Origin: an uncultured Persicobacter sp.
GTDB taxonomy: Bacteria > Bacteroidota > Bacteroidia > Cytophagales > Cyclobacteriaceae
Direction of reading: 5' to 3'
NCBI GenBank assembly: GCA_947498325.1
Contig: CANMKE010000001.1
Coordinates: 310,001-374,000, forward strand
DNA length: 64,000 nt
Shown here: positions 16,341 through 23,478 of the stretch, piece after piece
Layout: the number at the start of each line of letters is the position of its first letter
Position numbering within the stretch: position 1 is the first letter of the stretch
Translations under genes and position numbers: made by a program
The notes under the pieces: model-generated
The model's input: the letters and a program-made list of their open reading frames with translations, nothing else
Databases searched by the model: none
What the model was told of the DNA's origin: nothing

Positions 16341-18665
16341 ATGTCAAAACAATATTTCCTGACCATTGCGCAGGAGTTAAATATATCAGAACAACAGGTG
16401 GCCAATACGGCAAACTTGTTGGATGAAGGTGCGACGGTACCTTTTATTGCTCGATACCGAAAGGAAGTTACCGGCACACTTGATGAAGTGCAGATCGCCT
16501 CGGTGAGGGATCGGATGGAGCAACTTCGGGAGCTTGATAAGCGCCGTGAGGCTATTTTGAAGTCGATGACGGATTTGGAAGTATTGACGGATGAACTGCG
16601 CGCTCAGCTGATGGAGGCTGAAACCATGTCGGCACTCGAAGACATTTATTTGCCCTTCAAACCTAAACGCCGAACCCGTGCGACCATTGCACGCGAGAAG
16701 GGGCTTGAGCCTTTGGCGGAAAAGATTTTCGGAGAGGAAGAATTCGACCTTGAGGCTTTGGCGCAAACCTTCATTGATGAAGAAAAAGGCGTAGAAGATC
16801 TGGAGTCCGCATTGGCCGGAGCAAGGGATATTATGGCCGAGTGGGTGAATGAAGACCAGGAAGCTCGTGCCGAAATTCGTGAGCTGTTCCAGAAATCTGG
16901 GCGATTCCATGCCCGTGTGATTCCTGGGAAAGAAGCTGCCGGAGAAAAATATAAAGATTATTTTGAGTGGGATGAAGACTTGAAGTCGGCGCCTTCTCAC
17001 CGTATTTTGGCCATGCGCCGTGCGGAGAAAGAGGAAATTATTACCCTGGAATCTACGCCTGAGGAAGGGGATGCGATTTTTACCCTCGAGAAAATGTTCG
17101 TTACCCGCGGAGGCGCCGTTGGGGAGCAGCAACAACTGGCCACCCGCGATGCTTACAAACGCTTGATGCGCCCGTCTATGGAAACGGAGATCCGCATGAC
17201 CACCAAGTTGTCGGCGGATGAGGAAGCCATTCGCGTTTTTCGGGAGAATATTGCCCAATTACTGATGGCCTCTCCTTTGGGGCAGAAGCGTGTTCTGGCG
17301 ATTGACCCAGGCTTCCGAACAGGCTGTAAAGTGGTGATGCTTGACGCACAGGGTAAACTGGAAGACCACACGGTCATTTTCCCTACTGGTGGGCAACGTC
17401 AGAAAATTGAAGCGGAGCAAACGGTGATGGCCTGGGCTGCAAAATACCATGTGGAAGCCATCGCAATCGGCAACGGAACGGCTTCCCGCGAAACGGAAAC
17501 CTTTGTTAAAAAACTGAAAATCCCGAACGTAACGGTGGTAGTGGTGAACGAGAGTGGCGCCTCTATTTATTCTGCTTCGGAAGTCGCTCGGAAGGAATTC
17601 CCTGACCACGATATTACGGTTCGTGGTGCTGTTTCTATTGGTCGCCGTTTGATGGACCCATTGGCGGAATTGGTGAAAATTGAGGCCAAATCCATTGGTG
17701 TTGGCCAGTATCAGCACGATGTGGATCAGTCCCTTCTTAAGAAAGGCCTTGACGATACGGTATCCTCTTGTGTAAATGCCGTTGGGGTAGAGCTGAATAC
17801 CGCTTCAAAAGAATTGCTGACCTACGTTTCGGGCCTTGGGCCTTCCCTGGCGGAGAATATCATTAAATACCGAAATGAGAACGGGGCTTTTGCGAACCGC
17901 TCGGCATTGAAAAGCGTCCCTCGCCTTGGACCAAAGGCTTATGAGCAGGCGGCAGGATTCTTGCGCGTACGCGATTCCAAAAATCCTTTGGACAGTTCAG
18001 CAGTTCACCCTGAGCGCTACAAACTCGTGGAGCAGATGGCCAAAGATTTGGGGGTTTCGGTGAAGCAACTGATGGAAGATGCCACTTTGCGCAAGCAGAT
18101 TGTGCTGAAAAACTATGTTTCTGAAACGGTGGGTATGCCAACGCTTGAGGATATTATTCAGGAGCTTGACAAGCCGGGCCGTGACCCGCGTGAGCAGTTT
18201 GAAGCTTTTTCTTTTGATGAAAATGTCTCGGAAATCAAGGACCTGAAAATGGGAATGAAACTTCCAGGTATTGTGACCAATATTACTGCTTTTGGTGCTT
18301 TTGTAGATGTTGGGGTACATCAGGATGGCTTGGTGCACGTTAGTCATCTGTCGGATAAATTTGTCGATGATCCTTCTAAAGTGGTGAAGGTTCATCAGCA
18401 GGTAACGGTTACGGTTATGGAGGTGGATGAAGGCCGCAAACGTATTGGTTTGTCGATGAAGTCGGATCCTTTCAGCAATGAAAAACCTTCGCGAGGTGGT
18501 CAAAGATCGGGACAGCGAAACAACGAAAGAAGTGGGCAACAAGGGCGCAATCAAGGTCGTAATAATGAAAGACCACGAGGACGCCAGGGGAGTAATCGTC
18601 AGGAGCAATCTGCCGACGGCGATTTGCAAGCCAAATTGGCGATGCTCAAGGGCAAGTTTAAATAA
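16341..18665 (+). CDS. tex: RNA-binding transcription accessory protein Tex (S1 domain)
   Basis: A 774-residue nucleic-acid binding protein, related in layout to the core of eukaryotic Spt6. Domains in order: helical N-terminal region with VPFIARYRKE; a YqgF/RNase H-like domain starting near residue 315 (VLAIDPGFRTGCKV); tandem helix-hairpin-helix elements (SGLGPSLAENIIKYR, SVPRLGPKAYEQA); and an S1 domain near 637-710 (GIVTNITAFGAFVDVG, GLVHVSHLSD). The C-terminal 60 residues are rich in Arg, Gly, Asn and Gln and probably disordered RNA-binding tail. It is a single-gene unit with its own promoter. Confidence 0.96.
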   Translation: MSKQYFLTIAQELNISEQQVANTANLLDEGATVPFIARYRKEVTGTLDEVQIASVRDRMEQLRELDKRREAILKSMTDLEVLTDELRAQLMEAETMSALEDIYLPFKPKRRTRATIAREKGLEPLAEKIFGEEEFDLEALAQTFIDEEKGVEDLESALAGARDIMAEWVNEDQEARAEIRELFQKSGRFHARVIPGKEAAGEKYKDYFEWDEDLKSAPSHRILAMRRAEKEEIITLESTPEEGDAIFTLEKMFVTRGGAVGEQQQLATRDAYKRLMRPSMETEIRMTTKLSADEEAIRVFRENIAQLLMASPLGQKRVLAIDPGFRTGCKVVMLDAQGKLEDHTVIFPTGGQRQKIEAEQTVMAWAAKYHVEAIAIGNGTASRETETFVKKLKIPNVTVVVVNESGASIYSASEVARKEFPDHDITVRGAVSIGRRLMDPLAELVKIEAKSIGVGQYQHDVDQSLLKKGLDDTVSSCVNAVGVELNTASKELLTYVSGLGPSLAENIIKYRNENGAFANRSALKSVPRLGPKAYEQAAGFLRVRDSKNPLDSSAVHPERYKLVEQMAKDLGVSVKQLMEDATLRKQIVLKNYVSETVGMPTLEDIIQELDKPGRDPREQFEAFSFDENVSEIKDLKMGMKLPGIVTNITAFGAFVDVGVHQDGLVHVSHLSDKFVDDPSKVVKVHQQVTVTVMEVDEGRKRIGLSMKSDPFSNEKPSRGGQRSGQRNNERSGQQGRNQGRNNERPRGRQGSNRQEQSADGDLQAKLAMLKGKFK

Positions 18666-18684
18666 ACAACCGATAATTGTGGGG

Positions 18685-18714
18685 GCACCGTCCGCGGTGC
18701 TCAACCCTGTTTTT
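18685..18714 (+). terminator. weak terminator after tex
   Basis: GCACCG (18685-18690) pairs with CGGTGC (18695-18700) around TCCG, but the T-run starts only about ten bases later, so this may be just a hairpin. Confidence 0.4.
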
Positions 18715-18716
18715 CG

Positions 18717-18765
18717 ATCCACGGATGACACATATTTCCACAATTTTTGATTTGAAGATTGTGGC
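18717..18765 (+). repeat. degenerate dispersed intergenic repeat, copy 2
   Basis: Similar, in the opposite orientation, to 14401-14446: a CCACGGAT-type block, then ATATTTCCACAA, then a T-rich block and ATTGTGG. It lies in the 242-base gap between tex and hslV. Confidence 0.45.
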
Positions 18766-18834
18766 ATGAAGCGGTCTTTTGGGGAGCGAAAATATGCGGT
18801 TTTTTTAGTTGCTGAAAGAATTCATTAAACCAAC

Positions 18835-18884
18835 ACATCAACCTATTGCAATAGGTGATGTCTGTTAAGCCAATGCTATGGCTT
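18835..18884 (+). promoter_or_regulatory. two tandem hairpins in the hslV leader
   Basis: ACATCA-A-CCTATT (18835-18847) pairs with AATAGGTGATGT (18850-18861), 12 pairs with one bulged A. Next, AAGCCA (18867-18872) pairs with TGGCTT (18879-18884). An A-rich stretch, not a T-run, follows, so this is not a plus-strand terminator. It ends 23 bases before the hslV ATG and could affect its expression. Confidence 0.4.
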
Positions 18885-18907
18885 TGGTTAAATAAAAAAA
18901 GAAAAAC

Positions 18908-19453
18908 ATGAGTTTACCAAAAATAAAATCAACAACGGTATGTGCCGTTGTGCATAATGGTCAGGTAGCGATTGGTGCCGATGGTCAGGCGACGATGGGT
19001 AACACGGTGGCCAAGAGCAACGTTCGCAAGATCCGTAAATTACAGGATGGCAAGATTGTTCTGGGCTTTGCAGGTTCTACTGCCGACGCTTTCACGCTTA
19101 TGGAGCGCTTTGATGAAAAACTTGGGGCTTTTAAAGGCAATATGAAACGTGCAGCGATTGAGCTGGCCAAAGACTGGCGAATGGATCGCTATTTGCGCCG
19201 CCTCGAAGCCATGATGATTGTCGCCAATAAAGAAGAGGTTTTAGTGATCAGCGGAACGGGTGATGTGCTGGAGCCAGACAATGGTGTGGCAACGATTGGC
19301 TCAGGATCAATGTATGCGCAGTCGGCGGCATTGGCTTTGAAAAAACACGCGCCAAACCTCACGGCCAAAGAGATGGTAGAGGAGTCGTTGCACATTGCTG
19401 CAGATATTTGTATTTATACCAACCACAATTTGATTGTGGAGGCTTTGGATTAA
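18908..19453 (+). CDS. hslV: ATP-dependent protease proteolytic subunit HslV
   Basis: Ntn-hydrolase peptidase that forms a double ring and works with the HslU unfoldase. The 181-residue protein aligns to E. coli HslV throughout ([63 protein letters not shown]). By alignment Thr9 is the catalytic N-terminal threonine, so an eight-residue propeptide MSLPKIKS must be removed; E. coli has only Met. No hslU gene is present within the window. The short leader contains two hairpins. Confidence 0.95.
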   Translation: MSLPKIKSTTVCAVVHNGQVAIGADGQATMGNTVAKSNVRKIRKLQDGKIVLGFAGSTADAFTLMERFDEKLGAFKGNMKRAAIELAKDWRMDRYLRRLEAMMIVANKEEVLVISGTGDVLEPDNGVATIGSGSMYAQSAALALKKHAPNLTAKEMVEESLHIAADICIYTNHNLIVEALD

Positions 19454-19471
19454 GATATTCAGAGCATAGGT

Positions 19472-19694
19472 AAAGGGGCTGTTGCATTATTCGTTTTTCG
19501 TAATTAGCCACCAGGTTTTATTCCGTCGTTTTTCGCTGAGCCATAAACCGAAGCTGTTTTAAATTGTCCTAATGGGACATTTCCCCAAAGAGGGTTTTTA
19601 AAATAGATATGGAGTTTGTGCGGAGGAAATTGAAGCGTGAATAAAGATGATCTGGTGTCTTGATTTATGAAAAGCGTCATGCGACAGCCCCTTT
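19472..19694. mobile_element. MITE-like element with 16-bp terminal inverted repeats
   Basis: Bases 19472-19487 (AAAGGGGCTGTTGCAT) are the reverse complement of 19679-19694 with one difference, leaving 191 bases between them. GGGGCTGTYGCAT resembles ends of DDE-transposase insertion sequences. No reading frame for a transposase is inside, so it would be a miniature or decayed element. No clear target-site duplication is visible. It fills nearly all of the gap between the convergent hslV and M28 peptidase genes. Confidence 0.5.
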
Positions 19695-19715
19695 TTTATT
19701 TTGCATTGTCAGCTT

Positions 19716-21188
19716 TTATGGTTGATACAATTTTTGCCCCGCCTTAAAATACGGGTCGCCAACGGTCCATTCAGGTGTTTTTTTGTCGTTGCCTATCAGT
19801 GCGCCAGCGTAAATATAAGTTCGCACAAATTTAGTCAGGTAATCATAGTCAATGGTTGCGGGATTATCGTCGGTCTGATGGTAATAATGCATCACCGTTT
19901 CATCAAAACCTGTAAAGCCTAAGCTGAGTGTTGGGGCAGGAATCCCCTTTTCAGCAAAGGAAATATTGTCAGATCTTCTGAAAAGGCCCTCTTTGGTAGG
20001 GTCACCCATAGGTTTGAGTCCATAGGTTTTTCCTGCCTTCAGGAAGTGAGGCGTTGCCGTGGTGCGGTTCAGCCCTACAATCGTAATAATGCTTTTATCG
20101 TTGCAGGCGCCATTGTCATTATTCATCACATAGACACATTGCTTTAGTGGAATCACTGGGTTTTCAACATAATACTGACTTCCGAGCAAGCCTTTCTCTT
20201 CGCCTGTCAGAAAGAGGAACATTGCCGATCTTTTGGTGGGGTGTTTGGCCAGATAAGCAGCCGCATTCAGCACGGAAAGTACGCCGGCACCATTATCTCT
20301 TGCGCCATTGTAAATGGAATCGCCCTCTGCATTTTTTTCTCCCAGACCAAGGTGATCATAGTGGGCCGTATAAATAACATATTCATTCTTCAGCTTGCTG
20401 TCTGTTCCTTCCACAATCCCAATGACATTTTTTGCTGGAACATCCTGAACCATGTGTAGCCCAGAAGCATCCACCTTCAGCTGTACTTTGTAATACTGCC
20501 CCAGAATGCCGTGAAAAGGCTGGTCGTTTTCATACACGAAAATCGAGGTGAAATCATTTCTTACCCTCGGCACCTGTCCTTTAACGACCATTTTTGGGCT
20601 GTTGAAATAATGGTCAAGCTTATGCCAGTCAGTCACTGCCCCCCTGAAAATCTGTACCAGTGCTTTGGCGCCGGCTTTTTTTGCAGCGGCTTCCAGTATT
20701 TGGTATTGCTTCATTGCGGCTCCAATACTTTGGTCAGTTTTTGTGCCTGAAAAGGTTAAAATGATTTTGCCTTTGACGAGGGACTCTTTGAATTCATCGG
20801 GTGTGGCATAGCCCAAAAACAGGGCGTCACCGTCAAAGTTCAGATTTTTCTGATTCATGGTAATGGCAGAAGTGCCCGTTAATCCTTCTACTGCAAACTG
20901 CACTTTCGGCACCTTGAATTCCTGCAATTCCACGGGTTGAAAATAGCCGTCTTTTCCTTCCTTATAAGGGGATACACCAAAACTTTGCATGGTGGTTGAC
21001 AGGTACCTTGCAGCGATATCAATACCCACAGATCCCATGTCGCGACCTTGCAACTCATCAGCGGCAAAGAAATTCATCTGCCCTTTCAGGATGTTGGGCG
21101 TTACTTGCGCATCAATGGCACTTTTCTTTTGTGCATGGCTGGTCAGGCCACAAAATAGCAGTGCTATTGCAAAACAAATTTTTTTCAT
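19716..21188 (-). CDS. secreted M28-family metallopeptidase (aminopeptidase-like)
   Basis: A 490-residue exported zinc peptidase. A Sec signal peptide covers about residues 1-19 (cleavage after SHA). The peptidase core shows the expected two-zinc ligands: His in YTAHYDHLGLG, Asp in YNGARDNGAGVLS, the catalytic Glu pair in LTGEEKGLLGS, Asp in VMNNDNGACND, and a late His in MHYYHQTDDNP. An inserted PA-like domain is likely between about residues 110 and 240. It probably trims peptides in the periplasm or at the surface. No sorting domain for type IX secretion is seen. Confidence 0.92.
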   Translation of the reverse strand: MKKICFAIALLFCGLTSHAQKKSAIDAQVTPNILKGQMNFFAADELQGRDMGSVGIDIAARYLSTTMQSFGVSPYKEGKDGYFQPVELQEFKVPKVQFAVEGLTGTSAITMNQKNLNFDGDALFLGYATPDEFKESLVKGKIILTFSGTKTDQSIGAAMKQYQILEAAAKKAGAKALVQIFRGAVTDWHKLDHYFNSPKMVVKGQVPRVRNDFTSIFVYENDQPFHGILGQYYKVQLKVDASGLHMVQDVPAKNVIGIVEGTDSKLKNEYVIYTAHYDHLGLGEKNAEGDSIYNGARDNGAGVLSVLNAAAYLAKHPTKRSAMFLFLTGEEKGLLGSQYYVENPVIPLKQCVYVMNNDNGACNDKSIITIVGLNRTTATPHFLKAGKTYGLKPMGDPTKEGLFRRSDNISFAEKGIPAPTLSLGFTGFDETVMHYYHQTDDNPATIDYDYLTKFVRTYIYAGALIGNDKKTPEWTVGDPYFKAGQKLYQP

Positions 21189-21230
21189 AAAGGCTGTTTT
21201 TTTATTTAAATATAAGCGGATAAATCCAAA

Positions 21231-21349
21231 ATGGAATTAACTATCTTCTGAAAGGTTTTATTGGCCTGCGAAGGGAGGATACAGGCGTTGAATGGGCGAT
21301 GGCGGCGCAGGAAATTAACGACAGACAGGCCAGATTAGAGTGGGTTTAA
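21231..21349 (+). pseudogene. possible gene remnant in the M28-symporter gap
   Basis: A frame lacking any ATG encodes about 38 residues, including KGFIGLRREDTGVEW and AMAAQEINDRQARLEWV, then a TAA. The composition looks protein-like, as the tail of a lost gene, but I do not recognise the family and the stretch is short enough to be chance. Confidence 0.25.
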
Positions 21350-21462
21350 AATTGGGGATTCATCATGGAAATTTGGTGTATTGGGGCAGTAGGAGGGGAT
21401 TGTTTGGTGTTTGAGTTATAGCTGCTGGTGAAAAATAGGTGAAAATCAATTTGTGTTCATTG

Positions 21463-21555
21463 AATTTGCAGGAGGGCAGGCAAATTTTGAATACGCTATT
21501 AAAGGTGAGCGTATTTTATATGCTGATAATTCACCATTATAGGCACCTTTTTAAT
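21463..21555 (+). ncRNA. possible structured leader upstream of the AGCS symporter
   Basis: Two adjacent hairpins each have a 10-base loop. The first pairs AATTTGC (21463-21469) with GCAAATT (21480-21486). The second pairs AATACGCT (21490-21497) with AGCGTATT (21508-21515). The second loop ATTAAAGGTG can pair through AAAGGTG with CACCTTT (21544-21550), which is followed by more T. That gives a possible pseudoknot or switch to a terminator-like form. It matches no riboswitch I recognise. A -7-like box lies downstream at 21565, so whether it is transcribed is uncertain. Confidence 0.35.
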
Positions 21556-21564
21556 AATAAAACG

Positions 21565-21572
21565 TATTTTTG
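21565..21572 (+). promoter_or_regulatory. -7 element before the AGCS symporter
   Basis: TATTTTTG fits TAnnTTTG and lies 36 bases before the ATG. No TTG is seen at the right distance upstream, so it is a partial match. Confidence 0.4.
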
Positions 21573-21608
21573 TGGCTTCATTAAAATCCATTACCTTTTT
21601 TATCAATT

Positions 21609-23057
21609 ATGCTAACATCCTTAATGAGTACTTTTAGCGATTATTCAGTAGCTTTTATCAATGCGTCCAATGATTTTCTTTGGTCTTATGTCTTAATCGT
21701 GTTACTCATTGCAGCCGGATTGTATTTTACGGTCCGTTCCAAATTTGTGCAGTTTACGCTTTTCGGGGAGATGGTTCGGTTACTGGCTGACGGCCGTTCC
21801 GAAGGTGGGAAAAACAGCGTCTCCTCTTTTCAGGCCTTTTGTATGAGTACCGCCTCACGGGTGGGTACAGGGAACCTGGCAGGTGTTGCAATTGCCGTTG
21901 GTACAGGTGGACCCGGTGCTGTTTTCTGGATGTGGCTTATTGCGCTGATCGGTTCAGCCTCCGCTTTTGTAGAAAGCACTCTGGCGCAGATCTATAAAGA
22001 ACGAACGGATGACGGATACCGTGGAGGGCCGGCTTACTATATTGAAAAGGCCCTGAAGAATCGTTCGCTGGGAGTGGTTTTTTCAGTATTGATCACCATT
22101 TGTTTTGGCTTCATTTTTAATGCTGTTCAAGCCAATACAATCGCTGCCGCTTTTCATGGCGCTTTCGGTATCGAAACCTCTTATATGGCAATTTTATTGG
22201 TCCTGGTAGCCGCGCCGGTGATTATGGGTGGGGTGAAGCGTATCGCAGTCGTTTCAGAAATGATTGTTCCTGTAATGGCCATTGCCTACCTGATGGTGGT
22301 TTTTTATGTGTTGGCGATTAACTATAAAACTATTCCTGAGGTTTTTTCCTTGATATTTGATTCAGCGCTCGGCTTGCGTCCCTTGGCTTCTGGCGCATTA
22401 GGAGCGGCCTTGATGCAGGGAATTAAAAGGGGACTGTTTTCCAACGAAGCAGGTATGGGTTCTGCACCTAATGCAGCGGCAACGGCCTCGGTAAGTCACC
22501 CTGTGAAGCAGGGGCTAATCCAAACGTTGGGTGTATTTACCGATACCATCCTGATCTGTTCCGCGACGGCAGTTTTGATTTTGGTTTCAGGTGTGGATAC
22601 CATCGGAACGCACGATGGCATAAAACTGACTCAAAATGCCCTGCAATCGCAAGTAGGTGATTGGGGGCGCAGTTTTATCGCGCTTTGTATCTTGCTTTTT
22701 GCTTACAGTTCTATTGTGGGCAATTATTTTTATGGGGAATCGAATATCAGTTTTATGCACCGAGGAGACAAGAAACTGAGCCTGTTGTATCGCCTGATGG
22801 TTTTGGTAATGTTGGTTTTCGGAGCAATGGTGAATGCCGAAACGGTTTGGGCTTTGGCTGATTTGTTCATGGCCTTGATGGCGATTGTCAATATTTATGC
22901 AATTATTCGTTTATCCCCAATAGCATTCAAAGCTTTAGCCGATTACAAAATGCAAAAAAAGACCGGGAAGTCACCTGTATTTGTTGCTGACGAGGTTGGC
23001 ATAACAGAAGGCGTTGAGTGTTGGGAGAGTGCAAAGGAACGGGAAGAAGTGGCGTAA
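21609..23057 (+). CDS. alanine/glycine:cation symporter family protein (AGCS)
   Basis: An inner-membrane, sodium-coupled amino-acid carrier of 482 residues with about ten or eleven hydrophobic helices. Family landmarks are GTGNLAGVAIAVGTGGPGAVFWMW, the ERTDDGYRGGPAYYIEKAL motif typical of AGCS carriers, GIKRGLFSNEAGMGSAPNAAA, and FAYSSIVGNYFYGE. The C-terminus is charged and acidic. The substrate is expected to be alanine and/or glycine, but the sequence alone does not settle this. It appears to stand alone. Confidence 0.94.
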   Translation: MLTSLMSTFSDYSVAFINASNDFLWSYVLIVLLIAAGLYFTVRSKFVQFTLFGEMVRLLADGRSEGGKNSVSSFQAFCMSTASRVGTGNLAGVAIAVGTGGPGAVFWMWLIALIGSASAFVESTLAQIYKERTDDGYRGGPAYYIEKALKNRSLGVVFSVLITICFGFIFNAVQANTIAAAFHGAFGIETSYMAILLVLVAAPVIMGGVKRIAVVSEMIVPVMAIAYLMVVFYVLAINYKTIPEVFSLIFDSALGLRPLASGALGAALMQGIKRGLFSNEAGMGSAPNAAATASVSHPVKQGLIQTLGVFTDTILICSATAVLILVSGVDTIGTHDGIKLTQNALQSQVGDWGRSFIALCILLFAYSSIVGNYFYGESNISFMHRGDKKLSLLYRLMVLVMLVFGAMVNAETVWALADLFMALMAIVNIYAIIRLSPIAFKALADYKMQKKTGKSPVFVADEVGITEGVECWESAKEREEVA

Positions 23058-23478
23058 AAGTTCCTGTCGTAAACAGGAAACGCTACTTTAATTTTAGCTA
23101 AAGCGCTTAATTGAGGGCTAAACCATACTTCGTCCATTTTTTTATCAATTCGTAAGGCAATTGGCTTCCCCAAAATTTCACACTTTTCAAGTCAATATTC
23201 ATTGGTGATATTTTGTTAAAAATTAATACAATATCAATGATTTGATGGCTCAGGACATTTAATTTTTAATAGTATTGATTGTTACCTTATTAATTTTTAA
23301 TGTTGTTAAGGGCTAAAGCCTTTTTTTGGGATTGCATTATTTCTTTTGTTGAAAGAAACAGGAAGTCTTGCATCAGCCCAACTTTTTTGAAGGGTTATTA
23401 TTTTGCCCGCTATGAGTATTAAGGCTATATACAGTAGCCTGTTTAATTATTTTGTAATCAACATTGACCTATTATACT
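23058..23478. other. 421-base AT-rich gap before the giant surface-protein gene
   Basis: Holds no gene. A TTCCTGT/ACAGGAA hairpin (23061-23079) follows the symporter stop but lacks a T-run. Imperfect inverted sequences lie around 23201-23239, and TAATTTTTAAT-like blocks repeat at about 23258 and 23290. An AGGGCTAAAGCCTTTTTTT hairpin is at 23311-23330. AGGCTA (23422-23427) pairs with TAGCCT (23435-23440) just upstream of a weak promoter-like TTATTTTG at 23447-23454. Confidence 0.6.

Noticed and set aside
16386-17258. 290-codon reading frame antisense to tex
   Set aside because: Shadow of the well-conserved tex coding sequence; no recognisable motif or start region.
17997-18767. 256-codon reading frame antisense to the tex 3' end
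   Set aside because: Overlaps the S1 domain coding region of tex; residue make-up (His, Arg, Leu) is that of an antisense frame.
21350-21608. Glycine riboswitch upstream of the AGCS gene
   Set aside because: Checked because such genes often carry one; the conserved glycine aptamer core was not found, so only an unnamed structure is reported.
22943-23173. 76-codon minus-strand frame at the end of the symporter gene
   Set aside because: Mostly overlaps the symporter and has no recognisable content.
23464-23478. TTG start five codons upstream for the giant protein
   Set aside because: The ATG at 23479 directly begins a normal signal peptide; the extra residues add nothing.
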